A stretch of DNA of 16,015 nucleotides. It comes from an uncultured Pseudomonadales bacterium (GTDB lineage Bacteria; Pseudomonadota; Gammaproteobacteria; Pseudomonadales; IMCC2047). Below the pieces are notes generated by a model. That model made no database searches. It was given only the letters and a program-made list of their open reading frames with translations, and was not told the origin of the DNA. Positions 1-7,342 of this stretch are shown here, one piece after another. Position numbers and translations under genes: made by a program. The stretch lies in NCBI GenBank assembly GCA_947258895.1, contig CAMYKE010000018.1:1-16015 (forward strand), read 5' to 3'. The number at the start of each line of letters is the position of its first letter. Positions within the stretch are counted from its first letter, which is position 1.

Positions 1-148
1 TGTCCAGTTGCTCCGCATTGGGATCGGAAGCCGTGATCAGGCTGGCGGGATAGCCGTTGTTACATAATCCGCCAATGAGGCTGGTGGCCATATTGCCGGC
101 GCCAATAAAGGCGAGTCTAGCGTTCTGTTGTCGCAAATTGTTACTCAT
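1..148 (-). CDS. proC: Pyrroline-5-carboxylate reductase, N-terminal fragment
   Basis: Only the first 49 codons are in the window; the gene continues past position 1. The product reduces 1-pyrroline-5-carboxylate to L-proline with NAD(P)H in the cytoplasm, the last step of proline synthesis. The visible N-terminus reads MSNNLRQQNARLAFIGAGNM and continues ATSLIGGL. This is the Rossmann dinucleotide-binding loop GxGxM typical of ProC, followed by a first helix and an ITASDPN segment that fits the end of beta-strand 2. The ATG (148-146) shares its A with the TGA stop of the upstream yggS (150-148), so the two are probably translationally coupled. The yggS-proC pairing is common in gammaproteobacteria. 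Too little is present to judge the active site. Confidence 0.9.
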   Translation of the reverse strand, partial: MSNNLRQQNARLAFIGAGNMATSLIGGLCNNGYPASLITASDPNAEQLD

Positions 149-855
149 CAGGTAATTGTCGATCGGGGGCCGGGTTTGCGTGGACCAAAGATGGCGGTGC
201 CAATCCTGACCATTGTTGCGCCGGCGCTACTGGCGCATTCTAAATCATTTGACATGCCCATCGATAGCGTGTCCAGGGCAAATCCCGATTTGTTTAACTG
301 TTGCAGCGCGTTGTTGAGCTGCCCGAATGCTGCGGCCAGTTGTTGGTCGTCCAGGTCGGGCGCCGGAATCGCCATCAGGCCGCGCAGCGTAAGGCGCGGC
401 AGCGGGACAATCTCCCCTGCCAGTGCCGCGACGTCTGCCAGCGCCACGCCCGCTTTGCTTGGCTCGTTGCTGACATTTACCTGGATACAGATATTAAGCG
501 GCGTGGTGCCGCTGCGCTGTGCACTCAGGCGCCGCGCGATTTTGCTACGGTCGACGCCGTGGACCCAGTCGAAGTGCTGCGCAATGGCGGCGGTTTTGTT
601 TGCCTGGATGGGCCCGATAAAGTGCCAGGTAATGGGCAGGTGCTGCAGATGCTGCTGTTTTTGCAGCGCCTCCTGAAGGTAATTTTCGCCAAAATCCCGC
701 AAGCCCGCGCCGAACGCAGCGCTGACCTCATTCGCGCTGCGGGTCTTGCTAACTGCGATAAGCTGTACTATACCGGTACTACGGTCCGAAAGTTTCTCGG
801 CTGCATTGATTCGTGCGCGTACCCGGGCGATATTCTTAATGAGTGTGTCGGTCAT
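148..855 (-). CDS. yggS: YggS/PROSC family pyridoxal-phosphate homeostasis protein
   Basis: This is a 235-residue protein of the YggS/PLPBP family (fold-type III, single TIM barrel), close to the usual length of about 230. The family binds pyridoxal 5'-phosphate and controls its free pool; no enzymatic reaction is established. The PLP-binding lysine lies in the LIAVSKT motif (K37). Other family landmarks are GLRDFGENYLQEA, WHFIGPIQANK, and a C-terminal SMGMSNDLECA segment followed by MVRIGTAIFG, which forms the phosphate-binding site. The ATG at 855 gives the expected N-terminus, although no strong Shine-Dalgarno sequence is visible upstream. The gene is divergent from pilT across 89 bp and overlaps proC by one base, as in Pseudomonas. 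Confidence 0.95.
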   Translation of the reverse strand: MTDTLIKNIARVRARINAAEKLSDRSTGIVQLIAVSKTRSANEVSAAFGAGLRDFGENYLQEALQKQQHLQHLPITWHFIGPIQANKTAAIAQHFDWVHGVDRSKIARRLSAQRSGTTPLNICIQVNVSNEPSKAGVALADVAALAGEIVPLPRLTLRGLMAIPAPDLDDQQLAAAFGQLNNALQQLNKSGFALDTLSMGMSNDLECASSAGATMVRIGTAIFGPRKPGPRSTIT

Positions 856-944
856 GCGGGGTTGGCCAGGTGGAATAGTTGTGTTAAATAAGCCGCAGCA
901 AGGCTAACATTAATTAATTGATAATTGAATGATGATGGAGACCT
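856..944. promoter_or_regulatory. Divergent yggS / pilT intergenic region
   Basis: This 89-bp spacer must hold the promoters of both the yggS-proC and the pilT-pilU units. The pilT side is AT-rich (about 905-930), and a GATAAT hexamer at 920-925 resembles a -10 box, but I see no matching -35 at good spacing. A GGAG at 937-940 lies four bases before the pilT ATG and is the likely ribosome-binding site. No convincing operator is visible. Confidence 0.4.
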
Positions 945-1982
945 ATGGATATCACGGAATTATTGTCCTTTACCGTTAAGCAGAACGCTTCCGATCTGCA
1001 TTTATCGGCAGGGGTTCCACCAATGATTCGAGTCGATGGCGACGTGCGGCGGGTAAATGTACCAGCGATGGAGCATAAAGAGGTGCATGGCCTGATTTAC
1101 GACATCATGAACGACAAGCAGCGCAAGGATTACGAAGAGTACCTGGAAACGGACTTTTCATTCGAGGTACCAGGAGTAGCGCGATTCCGGGTCAATGCCT
1201 TTAATCATAACCGCGGTGCCGGCGCGGTATTCCGAACCATTCCCTCCAAGGTGCTCACGCTGGAGGATTTGGGGCTGGGTAAGACGTTCGGCGATCTCGC
1301 CACGCTGCCGCGGGGGCTGGTGCTGGTCACGGGGCCAACCGGTTCGGGGAAAAGCACCACGCTGGCGGCAATGGTGGATCACGTCAATAATATACGTTAC
1401 GACCACGTGCTGACCATCGAGGACCCGATCGAATTTGTTCACGAGAGTAAGAAATGCCTGGTTAACCAGCGTGAGGTGCACCGTGACACGTTCGGTTTTA
1501 ACGAGGCGCTCCGTTCGGCGTTGCGGGAAGACCCGGATGTAATCCTGGTGGGCGAGCTGCGGGATCTTGAAACCATTCGCCTGGCGTTGACGGCGGCTGA
1601 AACGGGTCACCTGGTATTCGGTACCTTGCACACCACCTCGGCGGCGAAAACCATTGACCGGATTATCGATGTGTTTCCGGGGGAAGAAAAGTCCATGGTG
1701 CGCTCTATGCTGTCTGAGTCGCTGCGGGGCGTAGTATCCCAGACGCTATTGAAAAAAACCGGCGGCGGCCGCTGCGCTGCTCATGAAATATTGATTACAA
1801 CACCTGCGATCAGAAACCTGATTCGCGAAGACAAAGTCGCGCAGATGTACTCGGCGATCCAGACAGGTGCGGCACACGGGATGGTAACCCTGGATCAATC
1901 GCTGCGTGATTTGATGCAAAAGGGTACGATCACCAAGGATGTCGCCAGGGAAAAGTCCGCAAATCCGGACAGCTTCGCGTAA
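945..1982 (+). CDS. pilT: Type IV pilus retraction ATPase PilT
   Basis: PilT is the cytoplasmic hexameric ATPase that depolymerises the type IV pilus and so drives twitching motility. The 345-residue length matches the family (344 in P. aeruginosa). Seen in order: an N-terminal PAS-like domain beginning MDITELLSFTVKQNASDLHL; Walker A GPTGSGKST at residues 130-138 with K136; the Asp box around LTIEDPIEFVH; Walker B DVILVGELRD; the His box GHLVFGTLHTTSA; and the C-terminal AIRNLIRE motif that is needed for retraction. The start is fixed by homology and by the GGAG at 937-940. It is followed 37 bp later by pilU on the same strand. Sequence identity to Pseudomonas PilT appears very high throughout, with no missing key residue. 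Confidence 0.98.
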   Translation: MDITELLSFTVKQNASDLHLSAGVPPMIRVDGDVRRVNVPAMEHKEVHGLIYDIMNDKQRKDYEEYLETDFSFEVPGVARFRVNAFNHNRGAGAVFRTIPSKVLTLEDLGLGKTFGDLATLPRGLVLVTGPTGSGKSTTLAAMVDHVNNIRYDHVLTIEDPIEFVHESKKCLVNQREVHRDTFGFNEALRSALREDPDVILVGELRDLETIRLALTAAETGHLVFGTLHTTSAAKTIDRIIDVFPGEEKSMVRSMLSESLRGVVSQTLLKKTGGGRCAAHEILITTPAIRNLIREDKVAQMYSAIQTGAAHGMVTLDQSLRDLMQKGTITKDVAREKSANPDSFA

Positions 1983-2019
1983 CTGACCTGTAATGACGCA
2001 ATAAACCAAGGAGAGACCG

Positions 2020-3159
2020 GTGGACCTAGATAAGATGCTCAGGCTGATGAGTGATAAAAAGTCATCAGATTTATTTATTACCGCGGGCTTGCCGCCGAGC
2101 ATGAAGGTAGATGGGGTAATTAAACACCTGACCTCCGAACCACTCAGTCCGGAGAAAGCCCGTGAAATCGTGCTGGGCGCGATGAATGAAGCGCAGCGCA
2201 AAGAGTTTATGCTCAGCCACGAGTGCAACTTTGCCATCAGTGCTCGTGGCGTAGGTCGCTTCCGGGTAAGCGCATTTTACCAGCGTAACCTGGTAGGCAT
2301 GGTGCTCAGGCGCATAGAGACCCGCATTCCCACGGCGGCGGAACTCGGCTTGCCGGAGGTGATTAACGACCTTGCCATGACCAAGCGCGGCCTGATCGTC
2401 TTTGTCGGTGCGACCGGTACCGGTAAGTCGACCTCGCTGGCGTCGATGGTCGGCCACCGCAACAGGAGTAGCGACGGGCATATCGTCAGCATCGAAGATC
2501 CCATCGAATATATACACCAGCATGACAAATGCATCATCACGCAGCGCGAGGTGGGAATTGACACCGAATCCTTCGAAGTGGCATTGCGTAACATCCTGCG
2601 CCAGGCCCCGGACGTGATTATGGTCGGTGAGATTCGGACCCGGGAGACCATGGAGCACTCCATTGTGTTCGCCGATACGGGGCATCTGTGTTTGGCGACA
2701 TTGCACGCAAACAATGCCAATCAGGCCTTCGGCCGCATCATGAATTTCTTTCCCGCCGATCGCCATTCACAGGCCTGGATGGACCTGTCACTCAACCTGA
2801 AGGCAATCGTTGCCCAGCAACTGATTCCAAAGCCGGATGGTAAAGGCAGGACCGTGGTGACCGAGGTGCTGATTAATACCCCGATCATGGCGGACCATAT
2901 CCGCAAGGGTGAAGTCCACCTGTTGAAGGATATCATGGCACGCTCTACCGAAGCGGGTATGCATACCTTCGATCAGGCGCTGTTCAAGGCCTACAAGGCA
3001 GGCGAGATCAGTTACGATGCTGCGCTGGTGCATGCCGATTCGATGAACGACCTGCGCCTGATGATCAAGCTCGATTCGGAGAGCTATATCGAAGACCAGA
3101 TGGCCGCCGCCGGCAAACTTTCGCTGGAAGGAACCACGGACTCGCCATTTCGACGTTGA
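2020..3159 (+). CDS. pilU: PilT-dependent retraction ATPase PilU
   Basis: PilU is a PilT paralogue that assists pilus retraction under load and acts with PilT at the pilus base. It has 379 residues (about 382 in Pseudomonas). Landmarks are the N-terminal SDLFITAGLPPSMKVDG, Walker A GATGTGKST at residues 130-138 with K136, IVSIEDPIEYIH, Walker B DVIMVGEIRT, and the His box GHLCLATLHANNANQ. The C-terminal region is longer than in PilT, ending in a tail (about residues 340-379) with SYIEDQMAAAGKL. The start codon is GTG at 2020, supported by an AAGGAGAGA ribosome-binding site at 2008-2016 and by alignment of the first residues (VDLDKMLRLM). It is probably co-transcribed with pilT and ends in the terminator at 3204-3239. 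Confidence 0.97.
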   Translation: MDLDKMLRLMSDKKSSDLFITAGLPPSMKVDGVIKHLTSEPLSPEKAREIVLGAMNEAQRKEFMLSHECNFAISARGVGRFRVSAFYQRNLVGMVLRRIETRIPTAAELGLPEVINDLAMTKRGLIVFVGATGTGKSTSLASMVGHRNRSSDGHIVSIEDPIEYIHQHDKCIITQREVGIDTESFEVALRNILRQAPDVIMVGEIRTRETMEHSIVFADTGHLCLATLHANNANQAFGRIMNFFPADRHSQAWMDLSLNLKAIVAQQLIPKPDGKGRTVVTEVLINTPIMADHIRKGEVHLLKDIMARSTEAGMHTFDQALFKAYKAGEISYDAALVHADSMNDLRLMIKLDSESYIEDQMAAAGKLSLEGTTDSPFRR

Positions 3160-3203
3160 TATCGCCCCAGGCAACGCACGCGAATAACCTGTTTCGTACC
3201 TCG

Positions 3204-3239
3204 GAGCCAGCACGCAAAGGGTGTGTGGCTCAGGTTTTT
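3204..3239 (+). terminator. Rho-independent terminator of pilT-pilU
   Basis: GAGCCA (3204-3209), one bulged G, then CACGC pairs with GTGTG and TGGCTC (ending at 3231) around an AAAGG loop. This makes an 11-bp stem with one G-T pair. It is followed by AGG and TTTTT (3235-3239). The U-run is only on the plus-strand side, so it terminates pilU. The opposite strand shows no T-run, and I see no dedicated terminator for pyrC' in this 83-bp convergent gap. Confidence 0.85.
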
Positions 3240-3242
3240 AAA

Positions 3243-4526
3243 TTACATGCGTTGGGATTGGTACACGCGGTTGCCGCCGGTGTAGGTATAGCGGACTCTG
3301 CCACACAGATCGCTATTTAGTCGCGGGCTATTGTGCCCGCGGGAGAGCATCGACTCTGCCCTGAGTTGCCAGCGTTCCCGGGGCGAAAAAATACAAATAT
3401 CCGCAACCTCCCCAATGCCAAGCGTGCCCGCCGCCAGGCCCATAATAGCGGCCGGTCCCTGGGTCAATCGGGTGATCAGTTCGTCCAGTTCCAGCAGCTG
3501 CTGCTCGACCAGTTGCAGCGCTTGCGGAAGCATGGTTTCCAGTGTTGAAATACCCGCCGCGGTTGCGGCAAAAGGTGCCATTTTGGCAGCCGTTTCATGC
3601 GGTTTGTGGTCCGAGCGAATTGCGCTTAACACGCCGTCTCGCAGCCCTCGCCGCAGCGCCTCGCGATCTGTGTCAGATCGCAATGGCGGTTGTACGTGAT
3701 ACAGGCTGTTAAAGTCCCGGATCGCCGCCTCGGTCTCCAGTAGCTGATAAATCCCGGTATCGGCCGTAACCGGCAAGCCGCTAGCCTGAGCCTCCTCGAT
3801 CAGTGCCACCGACCGCGCGGTCGATATTGGACCGAAATGGGCGCGCACGCCGGTTTGTTCGACCAGCAGCAGGTCCCGCGCCAACGCTACGGTTTCGGCG
3901 CTGGCCGGGATGCCCGGCAATCCCAGCCGCGTGGCATAACCGCCCTGGTGAGCGCAACCGCCTTCCTCCAGGGCATCGTCAGACGGGCTGAATAGCACCA
4001 GCAGGTCGAGACTCGCCGCGTATTCAAGGCAGCGCAGCAGAATTCGGTTGTTACTAAACGGCTGGCGCATGTTGCTGAACGCGATGCATCCCGCATCCTT
4101 TAGCCGACCCATCTCGCTGAGTTTTTCTCCTGCCAGGCCTTTGGTGAGCGCACCTATTGGATACAGATGGGTATAGCCCTGGTCGCGCGCACGGTCCTGG
4201 ATCAGCGTCGCGACGGAAGGGCTGTCTATTATCGGTGCGGTGTCCGGGGTACAGCACAGGCTGGTAAAGCCCCCCGCCGCCGCCGCGTGGGTTTCACTGG
4301 CGATGGTGCCCTTGTACTCATAGCCGGGTTCGGGAATGTGGGTGCCAATGTCAATAAATCCGGGCGTCACTAAGAGACCGGAGGCATCGATGACAGTCTC
4401 CGCTGCAAACTGCCGGGCGGTCGCCCCTATTGCCATGATCTTGCCGTCTGCCACGTAGAGGTCGTCGACCCGGTCGACCTGGTTTGCCGGGTCGAGAATG
4501 TGTCCGCCGCCAACAAGGATGCTCAT
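3243..4526 (-). CDS. pyrC': Inactive dihydroorotase homologue (PyrC'/PyrX), ATCase subunit
   Basis: This is a 427-residue amidohydrolase of the dihydroorotase family, encoded 8 bp after pyrB. In Pseudomonas the equivalent protein is catalytically dead and serves as the structural partner of the PyrB catalytic chain in the dodecameric aspartate transcarbamoylase. The sequence supports that role. The metal-binding signature DxHxHxREPG reads DIGTHIPEPG (residues 59-68), so the first zinc histidine is G61 and the substrate-binding arginine is a proline. The position expected to read like HCED reads FSPSD, and the HxST-type segment reads FGPISTA. SDHKPHE near residue 305 retains the last conserved Asp. 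The expected CTPDT segment follows the first motif. The start is the first ATG after pyrB; no strong ribosome-binding site is visible, which suggests coupling. An active pyrC must be elsewhere. Confidence 0.92.
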   Translation of the reverse strand: MSILVGGGHILDPANQVDRVDDLYVADGKIMAIGATARQFAAETVIDASGLLVTPGFIDIGTHIPEPGYEYKGTIASETHAAAAGGFTSLCCTPDTAPIIDSPSVATLIQDRARDQGYTHLYPIGALTKGLAGEKLSEMGRLKDAGCIAFSNMRQPFSNNRILLRCLEYAASLDLLVLFSPSDDALEEGGCAHQGGYATRLGLPGIPASAETVALARDLLLVEQTGVRAHFGPISTARSVALIEEAQASGLPVTADTGIYQLLETEAAIRDFNSLYHVQPPLRSDTDREALRRGLRDGVLSAIRSDHKPHETAAKMAPFAATAAGISTLETMLPQALQLVEQQLLELDELITRLTQGPAAIMGLAAGTLGIGEVADICIFSPRERWQLRAESMLSRGHNSPRLNSDLCGRVRYTYTGGNRVYQSQRM

Positions 4527-4534
4527 GAGCTGAT

Positions 4535-5578
4535 TTATTCGCGTGCGGGCTGCGGGCGATGCAGCGAAACGAGGTCCTGATCGGCAAAATCGGTTTGCTG
4601 TCCCTGCATAGTCTGCCCGCTCATCGCCATGGACATAACGGCCATCCGCACCGCGATACCATAACTGACCTGGCTGAGAATGACCGACTGCGGGCCATCC
4701 GCGACTTCCGACTCGATTTCAACGCCCCGATTGATAGGGCCCGGGTGCATCACAATCGCGTCGGGCCTGGCCCGCTTCAGCTTGTCCCGGGTAAGGCCGT
4801 AGAGTTGGTAGTACTCGTGTTCGCTCGGCAACAACGCACTCTGCATGCGTTCATTCTGCAGGCGCAGCATGATAACCACATCCACATCAGTCAAGCCGTC
4901 GATGGCACGGTTATAAACCTTGACGCCGAGCGACTCGACATCGGTGGGCAACAGGGTGTTGGGCGCAATTACCCGGATATCCGGGACCCCCAGGGTTGCC
5001 AGCGCGTGGATTTGAGAGCGGGCAACCCGGGAATGCAAAATATCGCCGACAATGGCGACACTGAGCTTGTCAAAATCACCCTTGTGGTGGCGAATCGCGA
5101 ACATATCCAGCATCGCTTGCGTGGGGTGTGCGTGGCGTCCATCACCGGCGTTGATGATGGCGACATTGGGAGTAACCTGTTCGGCGATAAAATGGGCGGC
5201 GCCGCTGTCCGCATGGCGCACTACGAACATGTCGCTGGCCATGGCCTCAAGGTTTTTCAGCATATCGAGCAGGGACTCGCCCTTGGTGGTTGCGGAAGTG
5301 TTGATATTCAGGTTAATCACGTCCGCCGACAGGCGTTTGGCCGCGAGTTCAAAGGTGGTGCGGGTGCGGGTCGAGGCTTCGAAAAACAGGTTAACGACGG
5401 TCTTGCCGCGCAACAAGGGTACTTTCTTGACCGATTGCTGCTCCATACTGATGAAGGAATCAGCGGTATCGAGGATTTCCAGTAGCAGGGTTTTGGAGAG
5501 GCCTTCGGTGGTAAGGAAATGGCGGAGTTGTCCGGAATCGGAGAGTTGGATTTGCGATGCTTCGGCAACGGGCCTCAT
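4535..5578 (-). CDS. pyrB: Aspartate carbamoyltransferase catalytic chain
   Basis: PyrB condenses carbamoyl phosphate and L-aspartate to N-carbamoyl-L-aspartate, the committed step of pyrimidine synthesis. The 347-residue length fits the longer Pseudomonas-type (class A) chain, which has an N-terminal extension before the core. Seen motifs are [13 protein letters not shown] (carbamoyl-phosphate loop STRTRT), TTKGES (the 80s loop lysine), [46 protein letters not shown], and [11 protein letters not shown] near the C-terminus. The sequence around the ATG at 5578 aligns with Pseudomonas PyrB, but the bases just before it are CCCCCCT with no Shine-Dalgarno sequence. Two hairpins and a possible -10 box lie upstream. 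pyrC' follows after 8 bp. There is no pyrI, as expected for this enzyme class. Confidence 0.97.
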   Translation of the reverse strand: MRPVAEASQIQLSDSGQLRHFLTTEGLSKTLLLEILDTADSFISMEQQSVKKVPLLRGKTVVNLFFEASTRTRTTFELAAKRLSADVINLNINTSATTKGESLLDMLKNLEAMASDMFVVRHADSGAAHFIAEQVTPNVAIINAGDGRHAHPTQAMLDMFAIRHHKGDFDKLSVAIVGDILHSRVARSQIHALATLGVPDIRVIAPNTLLPTDVESLGVKVYNRAIDGLTDVDVVIMLRLQNERMQSALLPSEHEYYQLYGLTRDKLKRARPDAIVMHPGPINRGVEIESEVADGPQSVILSQVSYGIAVRMAVMSMAMSGQTMQGQQTDFADQDLVSLHRPQPARE

Positions 5579-5585
5579 AGGGGGG

Positions 5586-5603
5586 CAATTTTAGCGAAAA
5601 TTG
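5586..5603. repeat. Perfect inverted repeat just upstream of pyrB
   Basis: CAATTTT (5586-5592) and AAAATTG (5597-5603) form a perfect 7-bp stem with the 4-base loop AGCG. On the minus strand it ends 7 bases before the pyrB ATG (5578) and contains a TAAAAT hexamer (5593-5588). It could be an RNA hairpin in the pyrR-pyrB transcript or part of an operator or promoter. I infer a regulatory role from location only. Confidence 0.6.
5588..5593 (-). promoter_or_regulatory. Possible -10 box for a pyrB-proximal promoter
   Basis: TAAAAT on the minus strand ends nine bases before the pyrB ATG, so transcription from it would start at or within a few bases of the start codon and give a nearly leaderless message. 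That would fit the absence of a ribosome-binding site. The -35 region is poor (TTCCGC at 17-bp spacing), so this is weak evidence. Confidence 0.25.
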
Positions 5604-5614
5604 ATCGAAGGCGG

Positions 5615-5631
5615 AATCTGTTTGACAGATT
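5615..5631. repeat. Second perfect inverted repeat in the pyrR-pyrB gap
   Basis: AATCTGT (5615-5621) and ACAGATT (5625-5631) are perfect complements around a 3-base loop (TTG on the plus strand). It lies 11 bp from the repeat at 5586-5603, inside the 84-bp gap between pyrR and pyrB. There is no T-run on the minus-strand side, so it is not a simple intrinsic terminator. Confidence 0.6.
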
Positions 5632-5662
5632 TATTTCGCACCGTACTCGTTCCGTGCGGGGT

Positions 5663-6178
5663 TCACTGCTCCAGCGTGGTGATCGCCAGCGCCAGGTGGT
5701 CCGGGCCGCTCAGCTTGATTCGCTGGTTGGCGGGCAGTTTCAGGTTTTGCCCGGCGATATCGGCCCTGATCGGCAGCTCGTTGGCATTCAGGTCTGTGAG
5801 TACAGCCAGCGTAACGCTCGCGGGACGGCCATACTCGAACAGCACGTTCAGCGCCGCTCGAATAGTGCGGCCGGTCATCAGTACATCGTCTACGAGGATC
5901 ACGTGGCGGCCTTCAGTCATGACCGGCAATATCGAGGTCTTAACCTTCGGATTCAGGCCAATGCGGGTAAAATCATCGCGGTAGAATGAGATGTCGAGCG
6001 TGCCAAGCGGGTCTTTCACAAGTTTTGCGGCGACCAGGCGCTCGTGAATACGTTGCGCCACCCACACCCCGCCGGTATGAATGCCGATTACCAATGGGTC
6101 GCTGATGCTGCGCTCGTTACAGCGTATCTCGAGTTGCTCGATTACCTGACCCAATAACGGCTCGGCGTCGGTCTGCAT
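5663..6178 (-). CDS. pyrR: PyrR-type pyrimidine regulator / uracil phosphoribosyltransferase homologue
   Basis: This 171-residue type I phosphoribosyltransferase is of the PyrR family. In Gram-positives PyrR binds pyr mRNA and also makes UMP from uracil and PRPP; in Pseudomonas it sits ahead of pyrB and is implicated in pyr gene control. Visible features are IGIHTGGVWVAQRI (about residues 31-44), the SFYRDDF segment (64-70) typical of PyrR, and the PRPP-binding loop VILVDDVLMTGRT (93-105) with the acidic pair D97-D98. The ATG at 6178 shares its A with the stop of yqgF (TAATG), and an AGGAG at 6191-6187 lies 8 bases upstream. Whether it acts on RNA or DNA here cannot be told from the sequence, but the paired hairpins before pyrB are obvious candidates for its target. 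Confidence 0.95.
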   Translation of the reverse strand: MQTDAEPLLGQVIEQLEIRCNERSISDPLVIGIHTGGVWVAQRIHERLVAAKLVKDPLGTLDISFYRDDFTRIGLNPKVKTSILPVMTEGRHVILVDDVLMTGRTIRAALNVLFEYGRPASVTLAVLTDLNANELPIRADIAGQNLKLPANQRIKLSGPDHLALAITTLEQ

Positions 6179-6645
6179 TACTTCTGCTCCTGAGAGTGGC
6201 TGTCAACGGTAGACCTATCTTGCCGGAACCAGCTTTCCAGAATCAAGCCGGCGGCAATACTATCGATACTGAAGCCAGTCTTGACCGAACGCCCCTCGCT
6301 GGTGGCATAGCCCTCGGCTTCGCAGGAGGACAGGCGTTCGTCCATCTCAAAGCTGGGGCGGTGAAAGCGGCCATGCAGGCGTCTTGCGAACTTGCGCGCG
6401 CGCAGCGCCATATCACCTTCAGCGCCATCCATTTTCAGTGGTATGCCAACCACGAAGCCATCGGGCTGCCAGGTATTGACCAGGCTTGCCACCGCATCCC
6501 AGTCGGGTATCCCGTCGTGCGCCCTGAGCGCATCCAGCGGAGTGGCGGTACCGGTGAGCTCTTGCCCTACTGCGACGCCGATACACCTGGTACCAAAATC
6601 AAACGCAAGGAACCGCCTGCTCGCCAACTGCCCCGAATCAATCAT
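6178..6645 (-). CDS. ruvX: RuvX/YqgF family Holliday-junction resolvase-like protein
   Basis: This 155-residue RNase H-fold protein belongs to the YqgF/RuvX family, which takes part in pre-16S rRNA 5'-end processing and has been described as a putative Holliday-junction resolvase. The catalytic acidic residues are visible: D16 in LAFDFGTRCIGVAVG, the DERLSS motif (102-107), and D128 in SIDSIAAGLILESW. A VVGIPLKMDG segment (65-74) matches the family core. It is somewhat longer than the E. coli protein (138), with extra residues at both ends. The ATG at 6645 has no clear ribosome-binding site. It overlaps pyrR by one base and follows algH after 63 bp; the algH-yqgF pair is widely conserved in gammaproteobacteria. 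Confidence 0.93.
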   Translation of the reverse strand: MIDSGQLASRRFLAFDFGTRCIGVAVGQELTGTATPLDALRAHDGIPDWDAVASLVNTWQPDGFVVGIPLKMDGAEGDMALRARKFARRLHGRFHRPSFEMDERLSSCEAEGYATSEGRSVKTGFSIDSIAAGLILESWFRQDRSTVDSHSQEQK

Positions 6646-6708
6646 ATGAGCGGCGGGCCAAAACCGTCACTCGCTGATCCGGCAGTCCGCGTGCTGCGAT
6701 GAGCATCC

Positions 6709-7281
6709 CTAGGCATGCCCGGCATCTGGGCCGATACGGCTGATATCGATACCGAGCAGCGCTGCTGCCGCATCCAGGCGTTTCTCGCACGGCACGTGAA
6801 AGATGATATCCAGATCAGCCGGCGCATTGATCCAGCTATTGTCCGCCAGTTCCTGCTCCAGTTGGCCCGCGCCCCAGCCGGCATATCCCAGCGCCACCAG
6901 GCAGTCTTCCGGCCCTTCATCGTCGGCGATCGCGGCAAGAATGTCCCTGGAGGTGGTTAGGCTGATGCGCTCGGTTAGCGGCAGCGTTGCCTTCCAGTTG
7001 CCGGTACCGCTGTGCAGGATGAACCCATGATCGGTTTGCACTGGCCCGCCGGCGTATATTGGCGTGTGCTTGAGGGCTTCGGAATGGACCGGTATATCGA
7101 GGCGCTGCAGAATTTCCCCCAACGAAATACTGGTGGGCCGATTGATGACAAGTCCCATTGCGCCTTGCTCGTCATGCTCACACATATAGGTGACCGTGTG
7201 GGCGAACCCTGACCCCTGCATGTGGGGCATGGCGATCAAAAAATGACCTTTTAGCGATTCCGAGAAATTCGAGCTATGCAT
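6709..7281 (-). CDS. algH: UPF0301 / AlgH family protein (YqgE)
   Basis: This is an AlgH/YqgE (DUF179) protein. The molecular function is unknown; AlgH was first named in P. aeruginosa alginate regulation. Characteristic segments are GHFLIAMPHM, FAHTVTYMCEHDEQGAMG, LVINRPT, PIYAGGPVQTDHGFILH, LALGYAGWGAGQLEQEL and a C-terminal half with WINAPADLDIIFH. The reading frame is open back to a TTG at 7317, and ATGs occur at 7287 and 7281. I chose 7281 because MHSSNFSESLKGHFLIAMPHM matches the usual N-terminal distance to HFLIAMP and gives 190 residues, the family norm. None of the candidates has a clear Shine-Dalgarno sequence, so the start is uncertain by up to 12 codons. It is encoded between the tonB-like gene and yqgF. 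Confidence 0.92.
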   Translation of the reverse strand: MHSSNFSESLKGHFLIAMPHMQGSGFAHTVTYMCEHDEQGAMGLVINRPTSISLGEILQRLDIPVHSEALKHTPIYAGGPVQTDHGFILHSGTGNWKATLPLTERISLTTSRDILAAIADDEGPEDCLVALGYAGWGAGQLEQELADNSWINAPADLDIIFHVPCEKRLDAAAALLGIDISRIGPDAGHA

Positions 7282-7342
7282 AACCATTACTATGAGGGCG
7301 TTGCTACCTGTTATCAAGACGCGAAGTTAGAGTTCCCAAACT

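Noticed and set aside
3204..3239. The pilU terminator as a bidirectional terminator also serving pyrC'.
   Set aside because: On the minus strand the bases after the stem (CGAGGTACG) lack a U-run, so only the plus-strand function is supported.
4559..5485. A 308-codon plus-strand reading frame opposite pyrB.
   Set aside because: It is antisense to a well-conserved pyrB, and its translation shows no domain; it reflects codon bias on the other strand.
7282..7317. A TTG start for algH at 7317 or an ATG at 7287.
   Set aside because: Neither has a ribosome-binding site, and both lengthen the N-terminus beyond the family norm; 7287 remains possible.
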